From the NCBI RefSeq assembly GCF_002879865.1, contig NZ_PNXY01000008.1, positions 124,001 to 188,000 on the forward strand: DNA of 64,000 nucleotides. The letters are read 5' to 3'. The position numbers were made by a program, and so were the translations under genes. Origin of the DNA: Paraburkholderia rhynchosiae (GTDB taxonomy: Bacteria > Pseudomonadota > Gammaproteobacteria > Burkholderiales > Burkholderiaceae). The notes under the pieces are model-generated. The model made no database searches, was not told where the DNA came from, and saw only the letters and a program-made list of their open reading frames with translations. The first letter of the stretch is position 1, and the number at the start of each line of letters is the position of its first letter. Of this stretch, positions 1-8,887 are shown piece after piece.

Positions 1-27
1 CACAAACTCTTTTGTGAGGAGCAGTCC

Positions 28-1863
28 ATGTCCACCACTGTCGGCGACTTCATCATCGGACGACTTCAGGCCTGGGGCGTGCGCAGGATTTACGGCTATC
101 CCGGCGACGGCATCAACGGCGTATTCGGCGCGCTGAACCGCGCTCAAACCGAAGCGAAGAAACATCGCAAGGCAACCGGTCAACCGGAGCCGATCGAATT
201 CATTCAGGTCCGCCACGAAGAAATGGCGGCCTTCATGGCGTCCGCCCATGCAAAATTCACCGGCGAACTCGGGGTCTGTATCGCGACGTCGGGACCCGGT
301 GCATCGCATCTCGTCACCGGCCTCTACGACGCCCGGCTCGATCACATGCCCGTGCTCGCGATCACCGGCCAGCAGGCGCGCGCGGCACTCGGCGGACACT
401 ACCAGCAGGAAGTCGATCTCGTCTCGCTGTTCAAGGACGTCGCCGGCGCGTTCGTCGGACAGGCGTCGGTGCCCGCGCAGGTGCGTCATCTCGTCGATCG
501 TGCAATACGTACCGCACTTTCCGAGCGCAAGGTGACCGCGCTCGTTCTGCCAAACGATCTACAGGACCGGCCCTACGAGCCGCCGGCACGCAAGCATGGC
601 ACGTTGCATTCGGGTGTCGGCTATCGCGCGCCGCGCCTCGTTCCTCATGCGGAAGATCTTCAGCAGGCCGCCGACGTGCTCAATGCCGGCAGGAAAGTCG
701 CGATCCTGGTCGGCGCCGGTGCGCTGCACGCGACCGATGAAGTGATCGCCGTCGCCGAAAAACTGGGCGCGGGCGTCGCGAAGGCGCTGCTCGGCAAGGC
801 CGCGCTGCCTGACGACCTGCCATGGGTCACGGGCTCGATCGGCCTGCTCGGCACCAAGCCGAGCTACGACCTGATGACCGAATGCGATACGTTGCTGATG
901 ATCGGCTCCGGCTTTCCGTATTCCGAGTTTCTGCCGAAGGAAGGCGCGGCGCGCGGCGTGCAGATCGATCTGAAGGCCGACATGCTGAGCCTGCGCTATC
1001 CGATGGAGGTCAACCTCGTCGGCGATAGCGTGGAAACGCTGCGCGCGCTGCTGCCATTGCTCGAGCAGAAGCAGGACCGCGCATGGCGCAAGACCATTGA
1101 AGGCTGGACCGCCGACTGGTGGAAGACGCTCGACGAGCGCGCGCATGAACCCGGCAAGGACGCGGTCAATCCGCAACGCACGGTGTGGGAACTGTCGCCA
1201 CGCATTCCGTCGAACGCAATCGTGACCAGCGATTCGGGCTCGTGCGCGAACTGGTATGCACGCGATCTGAAAGTGCAGCGCGGCATGATGTGTTCGCTGT
1301 CGGGCGGGCTGGCGTCGATGGGCGCGGCCGTGCCGTATGCCATCGCGGCCAAGTTCGCCTATCCCGAGCGGCCCGTGATCGCGCTGGTCGGCGACGGCGC
1401 GATGCAGATGAACAACATGGCGGAACTCATCACCGTCTCGAAGTACTGGAAACGCTGGGCCGATCCGCGCTGGATCTGCATGGTGCTGAACAATCAGGAC
1501 CTGAACCAGGTCACGTGGGAACAGCGCGTGATGGAAGGCGACCCAAAGTTCGAGGCGTCGCAGGACATTCCGTCCGTGCCGTATCACCGGTTCGCGGAAC
1601 TGATCGGCCTGAAAGGCATTTACGTCGACGACGCCGAACAGATGGGCGCAGCGTGGGACGCAGCGCTTTCCGCCGATTGCCCGGTCGTGATCGAAGTGAA
1701 GGCGGACCCGAACATTGCACCGCTGCCGCCGCATATCACGCTGGCGCAGGCTAAGGCATTTGCGTCGACGTTGATGAAAGGCGATCCGGATGAGGGCAAC
1801 GTGATCGTGCAGACCGCAAAGCAGGTGCTCGGCGCGGTGCTTCCGGGCCATCACGACAAGTAA
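28..1863 (+). CDS. ThDP-dependent pyruvate oxidase / acetolactate-synthase-like enzyme
   Basis: 611 aa. The three-domain layout of the ThDP oxidase/decarboxylase family is visible. The N-terminal pyrimidine domain carries the catalytic glutamate in VRHEEMAAFMASAHAKFTG (about residues 61-79). A central domain follows (about 200-340). The C-terminal PP domain has the ThDP/Mg signature, GDGAMQMNNMAE to VLNN (about 455-490). Length and motifs fit the pyruvate oxidase / YdaP-like branch, cytoplasmic and probably FAD-dependent. The exact substrate (pyruvate or another 2-oxo acid) cannot be fixed. GAGGAG lies 8 bases before the ATG, so the start is firm. A GST gene follows 91 bp downstream on the same strand. 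Confidence 0.85.
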   Translation: MSTTVGDFIIGRLQAWGVRRIYGYPGDGINGVFGALNRAQTEAKKHRKATGQPEPIEFIQVRHEEMAAFMASAHAKFTGELGVCIATSGPGASHLVTGLYDARLDHMPVLAITGQQARAALGGHYQQEVDLVSLFKDVAGAFVGQASVPAQVRHLVDRAIRTALSERKVTALVLPNDLQDRPYEPPARKHGTLHSGVGYRAPRLVPHAEDLQQAADVLNAGRKVAILVGAGALHATDEVIAVAEKLGAGVAKALLGKAALPDDLPWVTGSIGLLGTKPSYDLMTECDTLLMIGSGFPYSEFLPKEGAARGVQIDLKADMLSLRYPMEVNLVGDSVETLRALLPLLEQKQDRAWRKTIEGWTADWWKTLDERAHEPGKDAVNPQRTVWELSPRIPSNAIVTSDSGSCANWYARDLKVQRGMMCSLSGGLASMGAAVPYAIAAKFAYPERPVIALVGDGAMQMNNMAELITVSKYWKRWADPRWICMVLNNQDLNQVTWEQRVMEGDPKFEASQDIPSVPYHRFAELIGLKGIYVDDAEQMGAAWDAALSADCPVVIEVKADPNIAPLPPHITLAQAKAFASTLMKGDPDEGNVIVQTAKQVLGAVLPGHHDK

Positions 1864-1954
1864 GGTGTGCGGCGAACTGTGACCCGTGCTATCGGGGCAT
1901 GGCGGTTGCTGCTCGAAAAGAATCGTCAACTGCTATACGAAGGAGGGCCGCATC

Positions 1955-2539
1955 ATGAAGCTCTACTACTCGCCGGGCGCGTGCAGTCTCGCCGATCACA
2001 TTGCCATGCACGAAGCGGAGATGGAGTTCGACCGCGTACGCGTCGACCTCAAAACCAAGACAACCGAGACCGGCCAGAAATTCGATGAAATCAATCCGAA
2101 AAGCTATGTGCCGACGCTCGAACTCGACGACGGTCAGCGGCTTACGGAAAACGTCGCAATCCTCTCATGGGTCGCGCAACGAAAGCCCTCGCTGGCACCG
2201 TCGGGCGAGTTAGGCGCGACGCGTCTCGTTGAAATGCTGGCATTCATTTCGACGGAGATTCATAAGCAGTTCGGCCGTGTTTTCAAGCCGACGTCGGATG
2301 CGGAAGCGAGCGCCGCGCGCGAAAAAATCGGCCAGCGTTTCCAACTCATTGCCACGATGCTGAAGGGAGACTATCTGTTCGGCTCTGAGGCGAGCGTCGC
2401 CGACGCTTATCTGTTTACGATGCTGCTATGGGCGAAGAAGGTCAGCATTGAGGTGCCGCAGAAACTCGAAGACTTCGCTCAACGCATGCGTGCGCGGCCT
2501 GCCGTGCAATTGGCGCTGAAACATGAAGGAATCGAATGA
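1955..2539 (+). CDS. Glutathione S-transferase
   Basis: 194 aa, the usual length of bacterial beta-class GSTs. The N-terminal thioredoxin-like half begins MKLYYSPGACSLADHIAMHE, with the SPGACS segment that in beta GSTs carries the catalytic cysteine. The PTLELDDGQRLTENVAIL segment (about residues 52-69) is the cis-proline/glutathione-contacting region. The C-terminal half is helical. The ATG was chosen because AAGGAGGG lies just upstream; the frame is open for 23 codons further upstream but without family similarity. A general conjugation/detoxification role is expected; the substrate is unknown. Confidence 0.9.
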   Translation: MKLYYSPGACSLADHIAMHEAEMEFDRVRVDLKTKTTETGQKFDEINPKSYVPTLELDDGQRLTENVAILSWVAQRKPSLAPSGELGATRLVEMLAFISTEIHKQFGRVFKPTSDAEASAAREKIGQRFQLIATMLKGDYLFGSEASVADAYLFTMLLWAKKVSIEVPQKLEDFAQRMRARPAVQLALKHEGIE

Positions 2540-2579
2540 CGGCTCACGCCGCATCGCTGCCGCGACGAAGCGTGAGCCG
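2540..2579. terminator. Perfect 10-bp stem-loop between convergent genes
   Basis: CGGCTCACGC (2540-2549) pairs perfectly with GCGTGAGCCG (2570-2579) across a 20-nt loop, immediately after the GST stop and before the convergent lactonase gene. There is no U-tract, so it may be a weak bidirectional terminator or an mRNA 3'-end stabiliser. Confidence 0.45.
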
Positions 2580-2615
2580 CAATCACATGGCGCATGAGTC
2601 CGTGCGCCGTGACCT

Positions 2616-3716
2616 TCAATCGGCGTTCGATCCGTCGAACTCCACGATCTCGATCCAGTTCGCGCCCTTGCCCACCGGATACTGCCCGAGCGTGCTCAAC
2701 GCGCCTGTCTTCGGGTCGATCCGGTATGCGCTCAGATTGGTCGACAACTGGCCGACCGCGAGCAGGTAATTGCCCGACGGATCGATGTTGAAACCGCGCG
2801 GCTGCTTCTCGGTCGGATACGTGCCGATGCGCGTCAGCTTGCCAGAAGCGCGATCCACACGATAAGCGGCCAGCGTGCTCGACGTGCGTTCCGACGCGTA
2901 CAGGAAGCGGCCATCGGGCGTCACGTGAACATCGGCGCCCCACGGTTTATCGCCTGAAAAGTTGGCCGGTAGAATAGAAATGGTCTGCAACGGCTTCACG
3001 GAGTCGCGTTGATTGTCGAATGCCAGCGCATGCAGCTTGCCGTCGAGTTCGTCGATCAGATAAGCAAAACGATGATCCGGCGAGAACACGAAATGGCGCG
3101 GGCCCGATTTGGCGGGAAGCGAATAAGCGGGCGCGGCGTCTTCCGTAAGCGAACCGTTCGACGGATCGAACTTCAGCCGCAACCACGCGTCGGCGCCGAG
3201 AACGGATGCAAACACATAACGGTTATCGGGCGCGTTACGAATAGCGTGCGCCATCGGACCCGTCTTGACGATCTGCTGAACGTCTCCCGCCACGCCATTT
3301 GCGCCGATGCTGTTCACCGCGAGCAGATTGCCGCCATACGACGCGGAGAACAGATAGCGGCCGCTTGCATCGGTCGACACATAGGCCATGCTGTCCGCAA
3401 GCGGCGCCTTGCCGAGTTCGGTCAGGCGGCCATCGAGCGGATTGACCGCGAAGCTCACTACGCGATAAGGCTTCGAACGGACTCCCGCGTAGAGCCGCAA
3501 ATGGCTCGGCGAAAAAGCCATCGGCATGACCGTGCCGCCGATGCCCACCGTTTCGACGGGCTTAAGCGCGCCATTCGATTTATCCAGGCTGAACACCGAA
3601 ATGTCCTGACTGTCCGCATTCGACACATACGCATACGTGGCCGCATGTGCGACGCCGGATATTGCCGCGCCGGCTAACAGAATTGCGACTGCACGTGAGA
3701 CGGCTTTAACGCTCAT
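2616..3716 (-). CDS. Secreted lactonase-family beta-propeller protein
   Basis: 366 aa from the chosen ATG; an earlier in-frame start would add 28 residues ahead of a clear signal peptide. The N-terminus has a Lys/Arg stretch, a hydrophobic core and an Ala-X-Ala-like cleavage site near residues 24-27 (VAHAA), so export to the periplasm is likely. The mature part repeats YVSN/DxxGRYLFxAS/PDGRFLYASE-type blades. This is the seven-bladed propeller of the 6-phosphogluconolactonase / carboxymuconate cyclase-like family (Lactonase, 7-bladed). Catalysis is not certain, because many exported members are of unknown function. It converges with the GST gene and lies downstream of the chemoreceptor gene. 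Confidence 0.8.
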   Translation of the reverse strand: MSVKAVSRAVAILLAGAAISGVAHAATYAYVSNADSQDISVFSLDKSNGALKPVETVGIGGTVMPMAFSPSHLRLYAGVRSKPYRVVSFAVNPLDGRLTELGKAPLADSMAYVSTDASGRYLFSASYGGNLLAVNSIGANGVAGDVQQIVKTGPMAHAIRNAPDNRYVFASVLGADAWLRLKFDPSNGSLTEDAAPAYSLPAKSGPRHFVFSPDHRFAYLIDELDGKLHALAFDNQRDSVKPLQTISILPANFSGDKPWGADVHVTPDGRFLYASERTSSTLAAYRVDRASGKLTRIGTYPTEKQPRGFNIDPSGNYLLAVGQLSTNLSAYRIDPKTGALSTLGQYPVGKGANWIEIVEFDGSNAD

Positions 3717-3771
3717 GTTTATTTTCCGATCGAGTGGTTTGAATTGATTCACGCTGCCTTGTTTATACCGC

Positions 3772-5322
3772 TTATCGAAGACGGAATGCCGAAACCGCAT
3801 CCGTCATTGACTGCGCCTGATGCTCCAGCGCACTTGCGGCGGCAGCGGCCTGCTCGACGAGAGCGGCATTCTGTTGCGTAACCTGGTCCATCTGGCTCAC
3901 GGCTTTGCCAACCTGTTCTATTCCCGCGGTTTGCTCGACCGTCGCCGAAGTGATCTCCGCCATGATAGTCGCAACGCCTTGAACCGCTCCGACGATTTCG
4001 TTCATCGTGTGGCCGGCCTGCGTGACGAGTTCGTTGCCGTTACGCACGTCGTCGACCGAAGCGGAAATCAGCGACTTGATCTCCTGTGCGGCGCTTGCAC
4101 TGCGCTGGGCGAGCGTGCGCACCTCGCCGGCCACGACAGCGAAGCCGCGGCCCTGCTCGCCCGCACGCGCCGATTCCACCGCGGCATTAAGCGCCAGAAT
4201 GTTGGTCTGGAATGCGATGCTGTCGATCATGCCAGTGATTTCCGCGATCTTATGCGAACTCGCGGTGATCGCGGTCATCGTCTTTACGGCGCGCTGCACT
4301 ACGTCGCCGCCACGTTGAGCGACGTCGGCGGCGCTTGCGGCGAGCGTGCTCGCCTGGCGCGCGTTGTCGGCATTCTGCTTCACCGTAGACGTCAGTTCTT
4401 CCATGCTCGCCGCGGTCTCTTCGAGCGATGCCGACTGCTCCTCCGTGCGGCTCGACAGATCGAGATTGCCCGCGGCTATCTCGCGCGCACCGCCGTGAAT
4501 CGCTTCACAATTCACGCGCACGTTCGACACCGTATGCACGAGTCCGGCCTGCATGCGCGACATCGCCATGAACAACTGGCCGATCTCGCTCCTGCTGCCG
4601 TCGGGAATGGAGGTGGTCAAATCATTGCCCGCAATCCGGTCGAGCAGTCTCGACGCTAGCTGCAACGGACGGATCACGATGGTGCGCAACGCAAAGTGGG
4701 TGGCGACGATCAACAGCAGTGCAAGCGCGACACCCGTTGCAACCATCGCGACGATCCAGCCGTATTCGCGTTCGTTTCTTGCCGCCGATTCCTTCGCGAG
4801 TGCGCCGGCGAGATTCTGAAACTTCTCGACATTCGCGGAATAGACCTGGCCTGCAAGGGTGATGTCGTGATCGTTGATTGCGACGTAGGCGTCAGTGTCG
4901 CCACGCTGCAGCGTGTCGAAGGCTTTCTTGAGCGTCGCAGCCAATGCATTCGAGGAGTCGACGAGTTGCTGTTTGAGCGCGTCGTCCTGTCCCACGAATC
5001 GGGACGCCGACGCAAAAGCGCGCGTTTCGACGTCCGCGCGATCCAACGTTCGTTGCGCGCTGGCGAGTGCCGAATCGCGCGTGGCCACGTCGTTGCGCTC
5101 TTTGAGCGCCGCGTAAGCGCGCGTCAAGGCTGCGCGGGTGCGGGTGCTGTCCTTATATCCGTCGTTAGCGAGAATCTCCTGAGTGGCAATCTCCTGGAGC
5201 CGCTGAGCGTTTTCGTTCGAGCGGCCGAGCGCGAATACGCCGACCACGCCGCCGAACATGATCATCGCCGCAAAGACGACGAGCACCGCAAGTAAGCTGT
5301 TTTTTACTGTCAAATTACGCAT
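3772..5322 (-). CDS. Methyl-accepting chemotaxis protein
   Basis: 516 aa. Transmembrane helix 1 spans about residues 9-33. A roughly 150-residue periplasmic four-helix-bundle-type sensor domain follows, then TM2 (about 186-209), a HAMP segment and a long cytoplasmic coiled coil. The hairpin tip contains DSIAFQTNILALNAAVESAR and GRGFAVVAGEVRTLAQRSA, the CheA/CheW-binding signature. There is no C-terminal CheR-docking pentapeptide. The start at MRNLTVKN was chosen because it directly precedes TM1; upstream in-frame codons encode a non-conserved stretch. A sigma-28-like promoter lies 41 bp upstream. The ligand is unknown. Confidence 0.92.
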   Translation of the reverse strand: MRNLTVKNSLLAVLVVFAAMIMFGGVVGVFALGRSNENAQRLQEIATQEILANDGYKDSTRTRAALTRAYAALKERNDVATRDSALASAQRTLDRADVETRAFASASRFVGQDDALKQQLVDSSNALAATLKKAFDTLQRGDTDAYVAINDHDITLAGQVYSANVEKFQNLAGALAKESAARNEREYGWIVAMVATGVALALLLIVATHFALRTIVIRPLQLASRLLDRIAGNDLTTSIPDGSRSEIGQLFMAMSRMQAGLVHTVSNVRVNCEAIHGGAREIAAGNLDLSSRTEEQSASLEETAASMEELTSTVKQNADNARQASTLAASAADVAQRGGDVVQRAVKTMTAITASSHKIAEITGMIDSIAFQTNILALNAAVESARAGEQGRGFAVVAGEVRTLAQRSASAAQEIKSLISASVDDVRNGNELVTQAGHTMNEIVGAVQGVATIMAEITSATVEQTAGIEQVGKAVSQMDQVTQQNAALVEQAAAAASALEHQAQSMTDAVSAFRLR

Positions 5323-5362
5323 GCTTCGCAGACCCCACTCGTTGTCTATTTCTCTTAGGTCG

Positions 5363-5389
5363 TTAACGGCAGAAGAAATGCCGACTTGA
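5363..5389 (-). promoter_or_regulatory. Sigma-28 (FliA)-type promoter for the chemoreceptor gene
   Basis: On the minus strand TCAAGTCG, 11 nt, then GCCGTTAA. The flagellar sigma-28 consensus is TAAAGTTT-N11-GCCGATAA, so the -10 half matches 7 of 8 bases and the spacing is exact. It ends about 40 bp before the receptor ATG. Confidence 0.6.
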
Positions 5390-5612
5390 GCGCGGCGAGC
5401 CTCTCGCGGCACCGTGTCAACGGCCCGCGTCATACACGCCGTGCCATACGCGCTGCCTTACGCACCCTTTACGGGCGAACGGACTCTGGCGCACAATCTC
5501 CGCTGAAATGGCTGTCCACAGCCTTCCCTCTGCTGCCGATTGTTCGCGTCGAGACGCCAATCCGGCGCAGAGTGACCCGCTTGCACCATGCGTCTTTCCA
5601 ATCGGACATCTC

Positions 5613-7286
5613 ATGAGCGATAAAACTTCTGGTAAGCGTGAAGATCTGCTGGCAGGCGGCAGCCGTCACCACCAGATCTTTCCACGGCTGAATGACGCGC
5701 AATTCGCGGTACTGGAGCGATACGGCGAACGGCGCAAACTGAAAGCCGGCGACATACTGTTTTCTGAAGGCGATCGCCACATTCCCATGTTCGCAATCCT
5801 GTCAGGCACCATCGAGGCGACGCGCGGCGCCGGTGACAATTTGCATTTTCTCGGCTCTCACGGTCCCGGCAGCTTCACCGGCGAGGTCGGAACGCTAGCG
5901 GGCCGCGGCGCGGTGGCCTCCGCGCGCGCGACGAGCGATTGCGAAGTGATCGTGATCGACGAGGAATCGCTGCGCGCACTCGTGATTGCCGAAGCCGAAT
6001 TAAGCGAAACGATCATGCGCGCCTACATTCTGCGGCGCGTCGCATACATTCAGGACCAGAACGGCGGAGTGGTCGTGATCGGCAGTTCCGCTTCTTTCCC
6101 GACGCTGGTATTGCGGCACTTCCTGAGCCGCAACGCGCAGCCTTCGGCGTACTTCGATATTGCCGAGCACGTGGAAGCAAAAGCACTGCTGGAGCGCTAC
6201 GGCGTCACTGAGGAAGATCTTCCGGTACTCGTCACCTTGCAGGGCGTCGTGCTCAAGCGCCCGACGAATCGCGCCGCCGCCGACGCCATCGGCTTGAGTC
6301 CCGATAGATTGAACGGCGAACGCTTCGACGTGGTCGTAGTCGGCGCGGGACCGGCGGGCCTCGCGGCGGCGGTGTATGCCGCATCCGAGGGATTAAGGGT
6401 CGCGGTTCTCGACACCAAAGCGCCCGGCGGGCAGGCCGGTACCAGTTCGAAGATCGAAAATTACTTTGGATTCCCAACCGGAATCTCGGGACAGGCACTC
6501 GCCGGACGCGGCCTGTCGCAATGCAGGAAATTCGGCGCGGAAGTCGGCGTGCCGATCGAGGCGCTCGGTATTGAATGCGACAAAGGTCAGCCGTTCCATA
6601 TCCGGCTGAACTACGACGAGCACGTCTATGCGCGCGCTGTTGTGATTGCTACCGGCGCGCGCTATCGCAAACCGGAACTCGAGCGCCTGGAGCATTTTCA
6701 AGGCCGTGGCGTCTATTACAGCGCGACGTTCATGGAAGCCGCGTTTTGCGGCAACGAAGAACTCGTGATTGTCGGCGGCGGCAACTCGGCGGGGCAAGCT
6801 GCGGTTTTTCTCTCAGGCTTCGCGCGCCACGTGCACATTGTGATTCGCGGCGAGGGACTAAATACGAGCATGTCCAACTACCTGATCAGACGGATCGAGG
6901 CCGCGCCGAACATCACGGTTCATGTGCGAACGCAGATCGTCGCATTGAACGGCGACGCGCATCTTGAATCGATTCGGTGGAACCAGGCGGGGCGGATCGA
7001 GGAGAAGCCTGTCCGGCATGTGTTCCTGTTTCTCGGCGCGCAGCCCAGTACGGGCTGGCTTGGCGACTGCGTCGAACTCGACAAGAACGGCTTCGTGCTG
7101 ACCGGCCCGGATGTCGCTCACAAATGGACATCGGAACGCCCGGCGCATTTCCTCGAAACGAGCCGGCCCGGCATCTTCGCGGTGGGCGACGTGCGCAGCG
7201 GCTCGGTCAAGAGAGTAGCGGCTGCCGTAGGAGAAGGCGCGGCCGCCATTCAGTCGCTTCACCAGTATCTTGCGCTGGACGTGTGA
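5613..7286 (+). CDS. CNB-domain / thioredoxin-reductase-like FAD oxidoreductase fusion
   Basis: 557 aa. Residues about 25-145 form a cyclic-nucleotide-binding (Crp-type) domain with a phosphate-cassette-like stretch TGEVGTLAGRGAVASARA. After a linker, a pyridine-nucleotide disulfide reductase fold starts with the FAD loop VVVVGAGPAGLAAAVYAAS and has the NAD(P) loop IVGGGNSAGQAAVFLS and the C-terminal GIFAVGDVRSGSVKRVAAAV. The usual thioredoxin reductase CxxC is replaced by YYSATFMEAAF, so classical thioredoxin reduction is unlikely. The start at MSDKTSG was chosen because homology begins soon after; 35 further upstream codons are open. The gene converges on the stator operon, with 3 bp between the stops. 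Electron acceptor and effector nucleotide are unknown. Confidence 0.8.
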   Translation: MSDKTSGKREDLLAGGSRHHQIFPRLNDAQFAVLERYGERRKLKAGDILFSEGDRHIPMFAILSGTIEATRGAGDNLHFLGSHGPGSFTGEVGTLAGRGAVASARATSDCEVIVIDEESLRALVIAEAELSETIMRAYILRRVAYIQDQNGGVVVIGSSASFPTLVLRHFLSRNAQPSAYFDIAEHVEAKALLERYGVTEEDLPVLVTLQGVVLKRPTNRAAADAIGLSPDRLNGERFDVVVVGAGPAGLAAAVYAASEGLRVAVLDTKAPGGQAGTSSKIENYFGFPTGISGQALAGRGLSQCRKFGAEVGVPIEALGIECDKGQPFHIRLNYDEHVYARAVVIATGARYRKPELERLEHFQGRGVYYSATFMEAAFCGNEELVIVGGGNSAGQAAVFLSGFARHVHIVIRGEGLNTSMSNYLIRRIEAAPNITVHVRTQIVALNGDAHLESIRWNQAGRIEEKPVRHVFLFLGAQPSTGWLGDCVELDKNGFVLTGPDVAHKWTSERPAHFLETSRPGIFAVGDVRSGSVKRVAAAVGEGAAAIQSLHQYLALDV

Positions 7287-7289
7287 CGT

Positions 7290-7982
7290 TCAATACTCGA
7301 CGAGTATCGTCACGCGGCGATTTGCAGCGTTAGCCGCTGCGTCGTCGCCGATGGTCAGCGGGAAATTGTCGGCGCGGCCAATTGCAGCCATTCGGTGCGC
7401 TTGAATGCCCTTGTCGGCGAAGAAGCGCACCACTGCACCTGCGCGTGCAGAAGACAGTTCCCAATTGGATTCGTATTTCGCCGTGGATATCGGCAAACTG
7501 TCAGTGTGCCCTTCTACCAGAATATTGTTTCTTGCGCGGTCACGCAGTAACGTGGCGATCTGATCCAGCACGGCGAACGACTCCGGCAAAAGACGCGCGT
7601 CGCCGGAATTGAACAGCACCTTCGCATTGATCGCGATCTCGACGCCTTGCGGCGTGTGCGAAATCGTAATCCGTTGGTTGTCCTGCAAGGGCTCGAGCAA
7701 CGAAAGCAGCCGCTTTTTTGCGTCATCTTTCGCGTTGGGCGTCGTAACGGGCGCCTGCGCGGCAACGGCTTCTTTTACCGGGTGATGTTGCAGCGTCTTT
7801 ATTTGCAGCTCGCTGTTTTTTGCAAGCTGCAAAACATAAAGCGCGAGAAACAGCACCATGAGCGTGGTAATCAGATCCGCGTACGAGAGCAGCCAACGAT
7901 CCGACTGTTCGCCGTTATCGTGACCGTCCTGGTGCCCGGTTTTACCCGCACTGAGACGCTTGCTGCCAGTAGATGTGCTCAT
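7290..7982 (-). CDS. MotB-type stator protein (OmpA/MotB domain)
   Basis: 230 aa. A charged cytoplasmic N-terminus is followed by one transmembrane helix (about 33-53), LLSYADLITTLMVLFLALYV. Asp36 sits where MotB has its essential proton-accepting aspartate. A linker leads to an OmpA-like peptidoglycan-binding domain (about 110-228) with NNILVEGHTDSLPI and the conserved ELSSARA helix. It is shorter than E. coli MotB (about 308 aa). Last gene of a three-gene operon, 47 bp after the MotA-type gene; together they should form a proton- or sodium-driven stator. Confidence 0.85.
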   Translation of the reverse strand: MSTSTGSKRLSAGKTGHQDGHDNGEQSDRWLLSYADLITTLMVLFLALYVLQLAKNSELQIKTLQHHPVKEAVAAQAPVTTPNAKDDAKKRLLSLLEPLQDNQRITISHTPQGVEIAINAKVLFNSGDARLLPESFAVLDQIATLLRDRARNNILVEGHTDSLPISTAKYESNWELSSARAGAVVRFFADKGIQAHRMAAIGRADNFPLTIGDDAAANAANRRVTILVEY

Positions 7983-8029
7983 ACACGAAAGTCCGCTATC
8001 AATTGTGGCTCGTTCTTTTATCGAACCGG

Positions 8030-8794
8030 CTAGCCGAGCAATTCGGCGGATCGTTCGCGCACGTCGCCGGCCAATCGCGTTTCGATGGTGTGCGGCGATT
8101 CCTTGCGCGAAATCGCGAGCAAGCCGTCGAGATACAAACGCCTGAAACGCAATTCGCTATCCACCTGCGCGCGGATCTTTCCATATAGCGGCAGAAACAC
8201 GAGGTTGGCCAATGCGAGGCCATAGAGCGTTGCCACGAAAGCGACAGCGATGCCTTGCCCAAGTTGCGACGGCTCAAGCATATGACCTGTTACCTGAATC
8301 AGGCCGAGCACCGCGCCGAGAATACCGAAAGTCGGCGCATAACCGCCCGCCTGCTGCCAGATTCGCGCCGCCGCCATGTGATTGCGCTCATAGGCGTCGA
8401 CTTCCCGTTGCAACGCATCTTCGAGCACCGCCGTCGATACGCCGTTCGCCAGCAATTCGAGGCCTCGTTTGGCAAACGGGCTGATGCCGCCCGCGTCGAT
8501 CGACTCGAACACCAGCATGCCGTTCAGTTTCGCCTGATCGCCCCATTCGAGCAGCACGGACAAACTCTCGCGATCCACTTGCCGCGCCTTCACGAAAGCA
8601 AAGCGCAACTGCTTCACGCCGTCATAAAACCGCGCCCATGTGTTCTGAATCATCACCGCCCCGAACGTGCCGCCAAGGACGATGACAAACGCCTCCAGTT
8701 GGAACAGCGAGGTGAAATTCCCGCCTTCGAGCGAGAAGCCCGCGACGATCGCCGTCAAGCCGAACACCACGCCAAATATCGTCAAGAGATCCAT
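8030..8794 (-). CDS. MotA-type stator protein
   Basis: 254 aa, the size of PomA/MotC-class stator A subunits. Four transmembrane helices lie at about 5-23, 32-50, 153-171 and 180-202, with the cytoplasmic power loop between helices 2 and 3. The two conserved prolines of MotA are present (Pro154 in GGYAPTFGILG, Pro202 in VFLPLYGKIR). Charged residues in SPFAKRGLELLANG occupy the region that contacts FliG in flagellar stators. The ATG is preceded by GAGGAAGT; a TTG four codons earlier is not needed. There is no long coiled-coil tail of the ZorA type. Confidence 0.87.
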   Translation of the reverse strand: MDLLTIFGVVFGLTAIVAGFSLEGGNFTSLFQLEAFVIVLGGTFGAVMIQNTWARFYDGVKQLRFAFVKARQVDRESLSVLLEWGDQAKLNGMLVFESIDAGGISPFAKRGLELLANGVSTAVLEDALQREVDAYERNHMAAARIWQQAGGYAPTFGILGAVLGLIQVTGHMLEPSQLGQGIAVAFVATLYGLALANLVFLPLYGKIRAQVDSELRFRRLYLDGLLAISRKESPHTIETRLAGDVRERSAELLG

Positions 8795-8887
8795 ACTTCC
8801 TCGCAACCGGCTGCATGAGCCTGCGAATTACAGGTTAAACGGTGTGTTGTCTATGTTGTCGTTGTTGTCGATTCAACGCTGTAGACG

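Noticed and set aside
559..1929. 456-codon minus-strand open frame
   Set aside because: Antisense to the ThDP enzyme, with His/Arg-rich low-complexity translation and no family features.
8847..8872. Triple GACAAC repeat (minus strand) in the gap before the MotA-type gene
   Set aside because: The units are short and irregular, with no symmetry or regulatory context beyond the gap itself.
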